This document shows, piece by piece, positions 15,221 to 27,738 of a stretch of DNA of 64,000 nt. The notes below the pieces were generated by a model that was given only the letters and a program-made list of their open reading frames with translations, did no database searches and was not told the origin of the DNA. A program made the position numbers and the translations under genes. Source of the stretch: Orientallactaga sibirica (lineage: Eukaryota > Chordata > Mammalia > Rodentia > Dipodidae); NCBI GenBank assembly GCA_036365145.1, contig JAEOAD010000012.1, forward strand, positions 44,585,001 through 44,649,000. Reading direction: 5' to 3'. Each line of letters opens with the position of its first letter. Position 1 is the stretch's first letter.

Positions 15221-16249
15221 TGTTTCTTTTTAATTGTACTTTCTCAATTGATTCTTGGTTGTAACACACCAAAAGCTGCAGATTTTCCACATTAGCCTGT
15301 GTTGCAGTCTTGTGATTTATAAGCTCCCACTGAGGATGGAAACGCTGCCTTATAAAGGCTAATCAACTTTTCTGAGGAAATTAAAATCAACCAGAAATGT
15401 TAAAGTCACACTATAAGGTGACTCTAGAGCAACTTAATTACTTGCAGTGCTACTTTGGGTTTGTTTGACCTATAGAGTTAATTTGGCTTAAGCTACTGGA
15501 CTACTTTGATATAATGTGAAAAGAGAAGGTGTATACTGCAGTGTTTTTCTTTAATTTAAAGCACTATTCAATTGTTAAAAATTATTATAAATATTTTAAC
15601 AAACTATAATTATGGCTTCAAAATGATCTTCTGGAATTTTATGTTCGCCTTTATTAAAATAGCTATATTTTTTTTCCCAGGAAAAGGTCAACAGATTCTT
15701 AACTCCCCACACATGATCGTTGTAATATAAGTAATCCATATTATCTTGAACATAGAAACAATTTTAATTACCCACCAGGATTTCTGGAAGAAGAGAAGGA
15801 GGTAAAGTTCCATTCATTAGAATATATCTAAAAAGAGCATGCAAATCTGAATTCTTTGCTCTCTGTTTCATGATATAGGAGACCTACTTATGTACCAAGA
15901 GTGAATATGTGTGTAACAACCTTCTTAAGTCATTAAGATACATACTTAAGCTTGCAAAGCAATGCCAGTTAGGCAAGTTATCAAATGAATTGGGAGAGGA
16001 GTGAAGAGACTCATAAATACAACTTCCTCAAGTTCAAATAATAAGAAATATACTTATTCTGTTTATTTTTATCTACCCTGGCATAATTGGGCTTCAACAC
16101 AAGTACTTGTAAGCAAATAAAGCATTGGAACAACTTACAAATGCAGGGAATGCTAAGACATAAGTCTTCAGAAACCAAAAGCTGGATGTTTTTGTAAGAC
16201 ATTTGCTACTTATACCTATCAATTTCTTTTTAAATTTTTTATTAACATC

Positions 16250-16565
16250 TGTGTGTACATGCGCATGCATGCATGGGTGTAGGCATATGCATATCATGGC
16301 ATGCATGTGAAAGTCAGAGGACAAACTGAGGTATCTTTCTCTCCCCCTACCTTGTTTGAGGCAGGTCTCTCATTACTAACCACTGCATATGGCAGACTAG
16401 CTAGCCCATGACCTTCATGGGATTCTCCTCTCTCTACTTCCCCCTCTTACCACAGGTGCACTGAGATTACAGATGCATATGTCTACTACATTTGGCTTAT
16501 GTGGTTTCTGAGGATGTAAACTCAGGTCATCACACTTACAAGACAAGTGCTTTTAACCATTTAGT
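16250..16565 (-). repeat. B4-like composite SINE
   Basis: Reverse copy. A TG/CATG-rich 3' part (16250-16310) and AGTCAGAGGACAAACTGAGG come first, then a B1-like part with CTGAGATTACAGATGC, then a tRNA-like part ending AGTGCTTTTAACCATTTAG. Confidence 0.6.
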
Positions 16566-16969
16566 GTATCAGCAGTTCTTTTAGTGTGGTTGAACTGTAA
16601 CAAGGACTCAGAGCCAGTCTAGGCTGTAAGTGCTGGCTCTTCACTGGTACCTACAGATGCTCCACAGCTACCTTCAATAGGATGAAAGTTGGGAAAGTCT
16701 GTCTTCATATTGCGTTTCCATCAATTTGACTCATCTCTGCAGTCCAGATCAATAAACAAATTATGATGAGTTGGAATCACCCCAACACCATAGCAATTAT
16801 GAGATAGCAGCCATATATGACATAGAGTGCTTAAATATGCAAACTTCTTCACTCCCACTTCTGTTCCTTTTCCTGTTTCAACCTGAAGCTCTTGTCATTA
16901 TTCCAAGCACAGACCTACTCCATTATCTACCCAGGATAGCCATCCCGATTCAAGTTGTTTCCCTGGAAG

Positions 16970-17061
16970 CTGGGAAGATGACTTTGTAGTTAAGAGTACT
17001 TACTGTGCATGTATGAGGACCTAAGTTACATCCATAGTACCCACATAAAAAGCTGAGTGTA
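16970..17061 (+). repeat. 5' half of a B4-like SINE split by later insertions
   Basis: The tRNA-like part starts GGGAAGATGACTTTGTAGTT and stops at AAAGCTGAGTGTAG. What looks like its continuation (GTGTGTAGAAATAAATGC, then TTGTAACCCTAGTGC) appears at about 17503-17560, after two B2-like SINEs. Confidence 0.5.
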
Positions 17062-17261
17062 GGGATGGAGAGAAGGCTTAGATGCTAAGACACTTGCCTG
17101 AAAAACCAAAAGACCCAAGTTTGATTCCCCAAGACCCACGTAAAGCCAGATGCACAAGGTGTTGCATGCATCTAGAGTTGGTTTGCAGTGACTAGAGGTT
17201 GTGACATGCCCATTCTCTCTCTATCTGCCTCTCTCATTAAATAAATAAAAATAAAACTTAT
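17062..17261 (+). repeat. B2-like SINE (first arm of inverted pair)
   Basis: Forward copy with GTTTGATTCCCCAAGACCCA, AAGCCAGATGCACAAGGTG and a CT-rich end followed by AAATAAATAAAAATAAAAC. Confidence 0.85.
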
Positions 17262-17473
17262 TTTTAAATATTTTATTTTTATCTAATTATGTAAGAGAGT
17301 GAGATAGAATGGGCATGCCAGGACCTGTAGCCATTGCAAATAAACTCTGGACACATGCACCACCATATGCATTTGGTTTAACGTGGGTTCTGGGTAATTG
17401 AACGTGGGACCTTAGGCTTCTCAGACAAGTGCTTTAACTGCTAAGCAACTAAGCACTAAGCACTCCAGGCCCC
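17262..17473 (-). repeat. B2-like SINE (second arm of inverted pair)
   Basis: A reverse copy abutting the previous one tail to tail, with GAATGGGCATGCCAGGACC, AACGTGGGTTCTGGGTAATT and a 3'-flank CTCCAGGCCCC. Confidence 0.85.
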
Positions 17474-19756
17474 AAATCAAACCTTTTTTAAAAAAAAAAA
17501 AAGTCGTGTGTAGAAATAAATGCTTGTAACCCTAGTGCTAAAATTCCTTTCTTGAGCTCTATCACATTTTCCCTTTGATTTTTAGGGTCAGTGCCAGATC
17601 AGATTTCTTGGGATCATTAGAATTGGGCCCCTGGCCTAGGATTCCAACCACAGAACCACATCATGATTTTGTAGTTTAATCATTTTTCCTTGCCATTCCT
17701 TACCTTTAGTTTTTAAGTTTTTTTTTTTTTTTTTTTTTTTAGTAAATCCACTGGAGGGTGATATTGCTAATATAGGACAATAAAGAATATTTTTCAATGA
17801 AATAAATTGTGACATGTCAACAAAAAGACATCAGTTTCAGGAGTAATAAATATTTTGCATGAATGAAACATCATAATAGGCAACTATTTGTAAATCTGTG
17901 AAAGTTAAAACTATAAGGTATGATCTAGGGCGTTGTAAGAGAAAATAAAAGTATGGGCGTCTGGGACAAATTAATATGATGTGAATTTGTAAGTTGTTCT
18001 CTGTCTACTTGAGAGTAGAGAATCTGGAAAGGAGTTGAAGTCTGAAGAGAAGAAAAAGGCTCTGAGGATCAAGTGCCTAAAATGTGAAGTCAAGCTAACA
18101 GGAAAGCCCCTTTCCTTGGGCCACAAGCTGAACTCTGGCAAAGCCAAGGAGAATATTGAATTTTATTTAATATGTTTTCTCTGTTTGCTGTTAGCAAAAG
18201 GTTCTTGTGCAAAAGCATCTTGATGTTAATGCTGTTTCAATAATGAAGGTATTTGACAAAGGGGCAATAAAAAGAGGAGGGAAGTGGCTCTTAGAAGACA
18301 AGACACTCAGAAACATTCCAAAACATGGAAAAGTAGTAAGTAAGGGTGAAAATTCATCAGAAGAAATCTGACGCCCTTGGAAACCATTGAATGTTTCCTA
18401 AGAGTACAGCATCTCCCATAGGATAAATAGAAGTTTATTAGCAGGTTACATTGAAAATCAAATGAATGGGTATTGTAGGAGTTTGGAAGATTTGAAATGA
18501 GCCAGAGGCAAACATTTGCATGCAATAACAAAGAGTTGTTTCACTTTATTGGAGCTATAGGAAAAGTCTTAGTTTGTGCCTCAGTGAATAGAGTTGAAAT
18601 GGGTAAATATGGAGCTACAGAGAATAATATTAAGAAAAAAATTTAAAGGAATGAAATTTGGGACATGATCACAGTTGTTCAAAGACAAGGATGAAACATT
18701 ATATCCTCAGAGTCAAGGATAGGGAGTGAACAAAAGCAAGAAGTGAGTTCTCAGATCCTGTCTAGAATCAGGAAAGGGTTACATTTTTAAAACATGTTGA
18801 TGAATTATGTTAACATTCCATAGCCCAAGCAAGGAAGGCTCCCACCCTCCTCACTCAGGGATGATTAAAAAGCTGTATGTAATTTCATGACATAGCCAGA
18901 ATTGGCATGACTAATTCCATTTATTGAAAACTAATTTCCAATGCTCCATCTTTGGGAGATAAATTTATTTTGTAAGTGATTCAATTTGTCTTAGAATGAT
19001 ATGACCCATTCTAACATAGTCTGAGGTTTGAGGGTCACAAAATTAACTCCTACCTATCTATCATGAGACCTACTACATCCTTCTTGAGGCCAAGAGTCAC
19101 TTTGTCAAAATGAATTATTTAAGAATACCTGATTCTTACCAAGCTCGATATTAGAATAGAGACAGGAGGTTCAAAGTTGAAGGCAGAGAGTTAACTAGTT
19201 TACAAACTCCTGTTCAAGAGCTATTCTGACTTTGAAGATTCCTTGTCGGTGCTGGTTAACACTGTGATCTAAACACAGCCTGCACAATGCCACAGCTGCA
19301 GGTTTCTCCTCCAGTCGCAGCTGTGCTGGTCTACATACACCAAAGTGTCCAAAGCTTCTGTTTCAAATATTGCTGTCCTCTCTTTTCCATATGTCTGTAT
19401 TTAGTGATCCTTTCTAGATATTTTGTCCAGCTAATCAAGCCCTAACCTGGTGAGAAGCAGTTGTAGCTCTAATGGAACTCAAAATTTACATATTAAAACT
19501 AGTGCCTGAACACCCCTTCCTTATCAAGATCATGTTTTTTTAAATTTTAATACATCATATTTTAATATGTAATTGCATAATATTAAAAATACAATATGCA
19601 ATTCATTCCATGACTAAAATGGAATTTATATGAACTACAAATTATGGTCATCTGATGTGGTTTTTCTATAATAGTTGAAAATAATTATAAAATTTGTACC
19701 TTGATATACTCTAAAATTCAGATCTTTTTTCCATTTTTGCTAATGTATTGGATTTT

Positions 19757-20215
19757 TTTAAAATTTATTTATATTATTCTGATTTTACATTCATAGTATT
19801 GGTTCCATTATCCTCCTCCCTGTCCTCCCTCTTCCAAAGGGACCCTCATAATGGGGAATGTGGGTCGTGCATTGTGGGGGTCGTCAAGAGTTCTGGGGGG
19901 TAGGCACAGTCTCTGTGCTTAATGCCCCAACTTGTGACTCTAACAATCTTTCCGCCCCCTCTTCCGTGAGTTTCCCTGAGCCACATTGGGGTGATTTTAG
20001 TTCTGCTTCAGTGATGAGGTTTTGGGAGCCTCTGTGTCTCTGGATACCTGGCTTAATTGGAGTTGGATGTTCTCTGTGTTTATCTCCTTCAGCCTTTTTC
20101 TGGTGTTGTGATCACCATGAACGCTGTATTTTTGCCCTTCCCCTGTGTTGTTCTATGGTTTCTGCTGGGGCCCTGGTGAGGTGCGATTAGCTGATCCTCC
20201 CATTAGGTTCAAGCG
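19757..20215 (-). mobile_element. LINE-1 3' end (sense part of an inverted insertion)
   Basis: Read on the minus strand this is a rodent LINE-1 3' UTR end. It contains CAGGGAAACTCACGGAAG, CCCCCCAGAACTCTTGACGA and GGGTCCCTTTGGAAGAGG, then an A-rich tail at about 19750-19770. The upper end switches abruptly to LINE-1 sequence in the opposite orientation at 20215/20216. Confidence 0.8.
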
Positions 20216-21415
20216 TCAGATCAGAGACATTTGCTCAACCATGTTTATAGCTGCTCAATTCATAATAGCACAAAGCTGGAATCAACCCAGGTGTCCATCA
20301 CTAGATGAATGGATAACAAAGATGTGGTATATCTACACTATGGAATTCTATGTAAGGAAAGATGAAATAAGGAAATTTGAAAAAAAATGGTCAAACATGG
20401 AACAGATCATCCTCAGTGAGCTCACCCAAGCACAAAAAGATAATCGTCGCCTGGTCTCGTTTATCTGTCGCTCCTAACCTGAATCCACGTGACATGCGGC
20501 CAAACCTAATAAACACTCTGAGGACCAGACAAGAGGGAGGGAGGGATGGAGGGAGGGTAAGGATGGGAGGGAACAAGAGGGTGGGAGGGAGGACAAGGGG
20601 GGTGGATACAAATAGGGACCCAAAAGGAAAAGATACTATAAAACCCTTTACTCTGAACAACAGGCTAAAACACTGATCCTTCAGCAGGCCCGCAGAGGGA
20701 ACACCCGAACCACAGGAATCTGGAGAGAGCATCATGAAGGCTAACCCTAATCTTGTCCTGCTTCTCTTTCTCTTCTCTCTCTCTCTTTCTCTCTCCCTCT
20801 CTCTTTCTCTCCCTCTCCTCTCTATACTCACTTTCCCTTTTATGTTATCTGTCTTTTTCATCCCTCACCTTCCTAGGTGCAGACTTATAACTCCCAGTGC
20901 CAGCAGGGGGTTAACTTCTACAATGAGCTGTTGATCTGAAACACCTACAAGGTTTCCCAAAAAAGACAGACTTCTGTCAGAGTTCTTGGTGACCCACCAA
21001 AGGTTAATGGTAAGACCCTACTGTCAAAGACAGCATACGTGTGTGAAACCAAACACAGAGAGACATGGCCAGAATCTGGAAGAGGGTCAGTCCCCAGACA
21101 GTTAGCTAGTCTAGTACCAGAGGGTGCTACATGAGCAACTGGGGGAAAATGTCCAACATTGATCCAAACAACTTGCAGACTAAGATACCCAGTAGGTAAC
21201 AACCTGACGTAATGCTCATACAAGTGCAGTAGTGGCAAACAGCCATGGTGGGTAACCAACTGCTCTTGATTTGGCTAATAGATCCACTCAGTGGAATGGA
21301 ACACATTGCTGGAACTGGGAAATAAGTCAAAACCAGGTACACAAAACGAGCTCAGTCTCCAAGATCAAGATACCACCAAATGTGGGCTAGAAGAGAGCCA
21401 ACACATATAAAATTC
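20216..21415 (+). mobile_element. LINE-1 ORF2 end and 3' UTR (inverted part)
   Basis: The forward strand begins near the end of LINE-1 ORF2 (TCATAATAGCACAAAGCTGG, CAGGTGTCCATCACTAGATG, CACTATGGAATTCTATG) and continues through a GGGA-rich stretch, a CT tract (20767-20822) and 3' UTR sequence to about 21415. Together with 19757-20215 it forms a head-to-head LINE-1, the typical product of twin priming. The upper boundary is approximate. Reading frames here are broken; no working ORF2. Confidence 0.75.
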
Positions 21416-22440
21416 CCTCCAAAACATATATGGTCATCCCTTTTATCTAGAACTAATTTATCTCTCCATTGGAGAATTTGCTTATCTTTTTTCAGATGGA
21501 CAAAGATCATGGTTGGTTTTAAGTCACTTCCCAGTCATTCTGTTCCACTCCAGCAAGTTCCCTATTCATGTACACTATGGTCTTACTTCCTGCTCTGCCT
21601 GAAAGTCATGGTCATCATTGCAAGTATTTGCTAAGTCTTTTCACAAAATAGTGGAAAATTTGTGGTATGCCACAAAAGGGTGTGTGTGAAAGGGAGTCTG
21701 TGAAAAATATAAATTGGTTCTCAGAAACAGAAAAATAACATTTAAAATCCAGAGGTAATAGATTAGCTATATGATGAGAAGAATCAAGGACAGGCCTTAC
21801 ATTTCTCTACTTTGCTATTAACTGAAGCCACAAATACCAAGTTCTGTTGCATAGTCCTAATAATCCCGAGACCTTTTCTGGTATCCATAAAGAATAGTTT
21901 TGTAGTGATATTAAGATTTTTTGGTCATATCCTCTCATTGCCTCTCTAGTTCAAGAGAGAATCTCCTTAGGACTTCACGATATGCTTTATCATCAGATTG
22001 AATGCAGAAGCAGGCAAAATAATCTAAGATGCCATCTGTTACATTCTTTCTACTACCTCTTCCATTGTTCCCTGAACCTGTTCCCTGGTGGGTGTGATGG
22101 AGATGTGTGCTGAACTTTCAACAGACACTTATTCTCAGCACTTTCATGAGATTTTAGTCTCCCCAGTAGTTGCTACCATCTGCAAAAGAGGCTTCTCTGA
22201 CCAAAAGTGAGAGTCGCACTAGTTTATGGGCATAAACACAAATATTTAGAAGGCAATTTAATAGGTACAATACCCATTTAGCCAAGTAACAATAATGGAT
22301 TCCCTTGAGGGTACATGACCTTTCCAACTTTTGACTGGGTTTTCTGTAAAGGCACGAATTCCCTCTTAGGGTCTCAGATCCAATCAGAGAGCAGTTTGTT
22401 ACCTCCCATAACAGTCCTGTCACTTTATCATTATTATGTT

Positions 22441-22592
22441 TTTGTTTGTTTGTTTCTCGAGGTAGCATCTCACTCTAGCCCAGGCTGACCAGGAATTCAC
22501 TATGTATTCTCAGGGTGGCTTTGAACTCATGGCGCTCCTCCTTCCTCTGCCTCCAAGTGCTGGGATTAAAGGTGTGCGCCTCCACACCCAGG
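22441..22592 (-). repeat. B1-like SINE
   Basis: Reverse copy: GTTT-rich tail, CACTCTAGCCCAGGCTGACC, then GTGCTGGGATTAAAGGTGTG and the 5' end CTCCACACCCAGG. Confidence 0.9.
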
Positions 22593-22967
22593 GAACAGAC
22601 CTGCCACTATTGAACCAGTGCACACATTGTGCCTGGCTGACTGGTTGTATACATAACAGAGTACACTTCTCCCAGCAGTCCGTATAGCACTTTCTAGCAA
22701 CATTATAACTGATAGCCAGCAGGGAGGAGGCTTTCTTCTGAGGTTCAGCTTCATTTCTCAGTGTCTTACAACCAAAATATGTTGTGTTTACAGGAATATG
22801 GTCTTACCATCAAGAAGTTTCATCAGATGGATTTCATCTATCTTCCCCATGAATATAATGTTCCAGTCATTTCTGTCTCATGCCTCTATTCATGCAGATC
22901 CTTTTGTCTGAAATACACCTGTTAGATTTGTATGACTGGCAAAGTACAGTACTCAAGATTCAACTCA

Positions 22968-23126
22968 GGCTGGAGAGATGGCTTAGTGGTTAAGGTGCTT
23001 GCCTGCAAAGCCAACAAACTTAGATTCAGTTCCTTAGGACCCACATAAGCCAGATGCACAAGGTGGCACATGCGTCTGGAATGTTTGCGGTGCCTGGAGG
23101 CTCTGGTGCACCCATTCTCTCTCCCT

Positions 23127-23169
<43 letters not shown>

Positions 23170-23213
23170 TATTTCTCCTCTGAAATTAAAAATAAACTTT
23201 CAAAAGCTTAAAA
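22968..23213 (+). repeat. B2-like SINE
   Basis: Forward copy with a long CT array (about 23121-23167) and an AAATTAAAAATAAA end. Target duplication ATTCAACTCA at 22958-22967 and 23214-23223. Confidence 0.92.
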
Positions 23214-23336
23214 ATTCAACTCAAAAGTCACTTGGTGTTTGAAAAAGTCCCTCAAATCTGATACAAAAGTTTGTACCTTCTCTTCAGCTTTTTGTTTTTA
23301 TCTCTACTATAGCACTTCACTTCTGCCATATTTTCT

Positions 23337-23609
23337 GCTTCTCTGAGAGTATATGTTCAATCATAGTTTTTACTTTTGGGTTTTTTTTTCATGGTAGGGT
23401 CTCACTTTAACTCAGGCTTCTCTGATAGTATATAGGTTTGTTCAACCATAGTTTTTACTTTTTTTTTTTTTTCATGGTAGGGTCTCACTTTAGCCCAGGC
23501 TGACCTGGAATTCACTATGTAGTCTCAGGCTATCTTCAAACTCACAATGGTTCTCCTACCTCTGCCTTCCCAGTGCTGTGATTAAAGGCATGTGCCACCA
23601 TGCCCTGCT
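23337..23609 (-). repeat. B1-like SINE with partly duplicated tail region
   Basis: A reverse B1-like copy at about 23459-23609 is preceded by a second copy of its tail and flank. The segment from GCTTCTCTGA to GGGTCTCACTTTA occurs at 23338-23409 and again at about 23417-23492, a local tandem duplication of about 80 bp. Confidence 0.85.
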
Positions 23610-24244
23610 TATAGTTTTTAATTCAATATTATGCTAATGGCATTAGAGTGTTGCTTACTAAATGTTGAGAAATAATGGCAGAGACTGGGATCACAAAAAA
23701 AAAAAAAAAGACTTAACTTATTTTTGGTCTATTTATTTATATCTACCCACTTCCCCTGAATGGCTTTTTAAGAAGGCTCATGGAAACAACAGATATATTA
23801 GCAAAAGGAAATAAGATTAAACTATTGAAATAAGTATAAAATAAGACAAATAAGGTAACAGATAGTCAGTGCTCCAAGAGGAGGGTAACATTGGAGATGT
23901 AAAGGGAAGAGAATGTCTCACTGTGTGTGGGAAAGAGTAACAAATCTTAATGTATACACAAAGCAAAGAGGATACAAATGTCTATCAGATGAGGTAATTG
24001 GGGCATCAAAAGTTTCCTCTATCAGAGCCATGTTGAGAATAAAATGTTCAAGGGATTAATAAACTACTCAGTTCATAATGAGAATCGTGAGCAACGCACT
24101 TTATCGTGCTCATGAGTATTTCAGTTTTGTTCGTAGAAATCATCATAAATCATTTTAGTGTTGTATGTTTTGTTCTGCAATAAAAATAAACACCTTAATT
24201 CAAGAATATGTGAAAATCTGCCTAGATAATAGCTGCACCAAAGT

Positions 24245-24851
24245 ATTTTTAATTTTATTTACAAGCAGAGAGAAAGAGTGATAGTGAGTGTGTGTGTGGG
24301 AGAACGGGCACATCAAGGCCTCTAGCCACTGCAAATGAACTCCAGATGCACGCACCACTTTGTGCATCTTGTTGCAGACAGCTTCAGGTTCGCTGAGATG
24401 AACTTCCAGACCAGGCACAGTTATGGAGGAAGGGATATTATTTATTGAAGCTTACAGATCCAGGGGAAGTTCCATAATGGCAAGAGAAGCGGTCTGCTCT
24501 TCACAGGGCCAAGCAGAGAGAGAGAAAAGCCAACCAGCCACCACAGCACACAGAGCAAAACTACAGCCAAAAGGTCACACAGCACACTTCAGGAACTCCT
24601 GCTAGGCACATTTGCATATCTTTACAATGGAATCTCAAACCCACCATTAACACCTTAAGACTGGCCCCAGTGACATTGCCTCTAGCAAGGTGATTGCAGA
24701 TGCAAACTATAACTAATAAAATACTGAACATATTGGGGGACATATATTCAAACTACCACACATCTGAACTTACATTAGTACTGAGGAGTTGAGCCTGGGT
24801 AATTAGGCTTTATAAGCAAATGTTTTAACTGCTGAGCCATCTCTCCAGCCC
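24245..24851 (-). repeat. B2-like SINE split by a solo LTR
   Basis: Reverse copy. The 3' part at 24245-24369 ends ACCACTTTGTGCATCT, and the 5' part resumes at 24761 (CATCTGAACTTACATTAG) and ends GAGCCATCTCTCCAGCCC. The LTR between them carries a duplication of CATCT. Confidence 0.88.
24370..24760 (-). mobile_element. Solo LTR (ERVL/MaLR-like), second family
   Basis: A 391-bp LTR on the minus strand, starting TGTGGTAGTTTGAATATATG and ending AGCTGTCTGCAACA, with AATAAA near its 3' third. It is flanked by the perfect 5-bp duplication CATCT (24365-24369 and 24761-24765). No interior is present, as expected after LTR-LTR recombination. It resembles the 37831-38182 copy. Confidence 0.85.
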
Positions 24852-25364
24852 TACTTTTTGTTTCAGAATTTAAATGTAAGAGTAGGGAATGCACTAATGT
24901 TTCTGAATACCGCATACTCCTACATACAATTAATAAGTTGTCTAAATAAAGCACTTTTTCATCCATAATTAGTCACAAAGCCATGACAACTTGATGATTG
25001 TTTAACACTTTATTTAGGCAATTCCACCCAAATCTAGCTGAATATCTGTTGAATCAATAACATCAGGAAAGTAAGAAATTCATGAGTATGCCCCTAACAA
25101 CTGTTCCACAGGATAAATAAAAGAAAAACTGTTAATACTTTTAAGATAACAATGTCAACAGGTAAAATTCAATGAGTGGATTTGTCATAAGAATTTAGTG
25201 TCATATCATTTAATTCTCTCACTATATTACATAGTACAATATAGTATTTCACATTATGGATAAGCAAACCGAGGTTTACAGACTAGCACAAAATTCCTCT
25301 ACTGTATAATACATGCTTCTTCTTTGAATGTGCCTTTAAAAGGGGAAAAAGAATTTTTAAGTTT

Positions 25365-25680
25365 GAGAAATAGATCAGTGGATAAAAAGATTGGCATACA
25401 AGCATGAGGACTAGAGTTTGGATCTCCAGCACTCACATAAATGCCAGGTAGGCATGGTGTCCTGTCTGTATCCCAGCACTCAGGAAGTGGATCCAAGGAT
25501 CCCAGAAGCCAACCCATGAACCTGTACATCCTGGGTTCAAGTGAGAGACCCTGCTTCAGTAAATAAAATGAAAAGTGATCAAGAGAGATACCCAATACCT
25601 GGGGTGCATATGTATGACCACCTACATGCACACTTATGCCACACACATATGCATGCACGCAACACATACATACACAAAGA
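25365..25680 (+). repeat. B4-like composite SINE
   Basis: The tRNA-like start ATAGATCAGTGGATAAAAAG is followed by the B1-like part (GGCATGGTGTCCTGTCTGTA, CCAGCACTCAGGAAG) and a CA/CATG-rich tail. Old. Confidence 0.6.
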
Positions 25681-26814
25681 CAGAAGAGAAATGAGAAAAT
25701 ATTCCTCTAAATATTTTATTCACATATGCAAATACATATATATCTGCCCTAAACTCTGGTTATCAATAATACAATAATCAAAAAATGAAAGAATGAAGCT
25801 CCTAAGTGTTTATTCCTTATTTGTCTTACAGATTCCTATATATAGTGTTTTTGTGATGAAAGGTAAATCTATAACCAAATGCTTATTTCTCATAAGCAAA
25901 TGAGTACCAAGCTAAACAATTTGTAAATTCTTTATTTAAATGAAGTAACTACATATTTTGAGATTAAAGCATCTACATAATTTTAAAGCTTGTATGAATG
26001 AACCACAGTAAGTGGGAACCTTCCTTTCCCATCATATTTTCCATTTCAATCTTTATTTTCCAGCTGGAGGAAAAAGTAACTTTTCCAGATTATTTAGCTC
26101 ACCTCAGAGCTTTCAGAGCAAGGTTTACATGGCTTGCCCTTGATATAGAGACAACAGAAGGAAATCTGTTGAATATTTAATAAAGCTAAAAAATACTACA
26201 TTTAATATTCTCTTGAGCTTGCAAAGGGATGACTGGAAAAAAAGCCAGAGTGGATCTTTTCATGTGTAGAATTTTAAATATGAACTCAGAAATGTATTCT
26301 TTAAAATAACACCCACAATATGAGTGGCTACAATGTTAAAATTAAAAATAATATTTTAAAATTAGGTGCTGAATGTTCTTGGTTAAATGTGAAGAAAGTG
26401 AACTATTTGTGCTTTGTGGTTTCATACATATCTTTAACAAAAAGATTTCCTTTCTTCATTTTAGAACTTCAACTATTTTGACAATGTCCAGGATCATATT
26501 TAGGTTTAATTTTACATTATGATGCTATGTCAGTTTTGTTTGGATTTGTTTGAATGAAAGACAAAATTTAGAAACACTAAGACAATCAGTCAATTAAGAT
26601 CTTTAATATTTATTGCACATCCAACATATTCTTTTCATTTTGTTTTATAAATGTAAACATTGCATTAAACAGAGGAAACTTTAAAAGAATAGAATGGAGG
26701 AAAAAAATCTCTCATCCTACAGTCTGCCTATGGTTTCAATCAATCACTAGATTTTTAAAATGCCACACATTATTTTCTTTATCTATTCTATAATTTTTTT
26801 CTCTTTTTCTTTTA

Positions 26815-26945
26815 CTATTCATGATGGGTTTGATACATGGTTCTTACTATGTAGTCCAGGCTGTATTCAAACTTGTGACCCTCCTGTGTCTGCCCTCACA
26901 AGTGCTGAAATTACAAGTGTATGTCATGATGCCAAAACTAAAATT
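26815..26945 (-). repeat. Diverged B1-like SINE relic
   Basis: Reverse copy: ACTATGTAGTCCAGGCTGTA, AACTTGTGACCCTCCTG and AGTGCTGAAATTACAAGTG. Confidence 0.6.
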
Positions 26946-27579
26946 ACTTTTGTTGGATGTGAAAAAGTCTAAAATTCAATAAACATTTCTTATGTAACAA
27001 TTGGGCTCAGGGTGCTCCTGTGTAGATTCTAAGGAAAACCAACATGAGTTCCTGAGTATGGGAAGCATGTTGTCTAATTGGAGGGGACAAAATACAGAAG
27101 CAAATCCCTGAAGCCAAGGTAAAATGATCAACAAGAGACAAAATGCCACACAGACAGAAATCAATCTACCTTACTCTTAATTCCATTCATCTCTCCATCT
27201 AAAGCTGCTAGCTTTTGTTGACATCATCCACTGTACCAGAGCTGACAATGTATAAATGAATGTTTTTATGCTCATACTATCAAAGTTAGTACATGTTACA
27301 GGTTGGGTCCCTTTGAGAGACTTATTGATTGACTTCTCTGATACAATTATTTTCTGATTTTCTTCCCACTTTTCAGCAATACCCCTCAGTTTTCTTTACT
27401 GGATCTAGTTTTGCTTGTCCTTGGTTATTGAAGTAGCTTAGAACTTTGGCCCATATCCTTTCTATGTCTAAGGATTGATATAATACAAATATGAAAACTT
27501 ATATTTATTTGTTTGAAATTCCAAGGTTAGATTTCCAGCACAGACCATATTGAGCTCTAGATATTTTTTTTCTTATAAA

Positions 27580-27738
27580 TTGGCTTGCTTGCCATTGCCA
27601 CACTTTGTTATTGCAAATTAACCCTAAAAGCACGCATCATTTTGTGCATCTGACTTTGTGTGGGTACTAGAGAATTGACCCCTGGCCTACAACCTTTGCA
27701 AGCAAGTGTTTTTAATTATTGAGTTATTTTCCCAGCCC
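27580..27738 (-). repeat. B2-like SINE relic
   Basis: Reverse copy with CATTTTGTGCATCTGAC, AGAGAATTGACCCCTGG and the 5' end GTTATTTTCCCAGCCC. Confidence 0.75.

Noticed and set aside
20391..20861. 156-codon minus-strand open frame, plus plus-strand frames at 20145-20676
   Set aside because: They lie in the inverted LINE-1 3' UTR and its CT tract; no intact LINE-1 protein domain is present.
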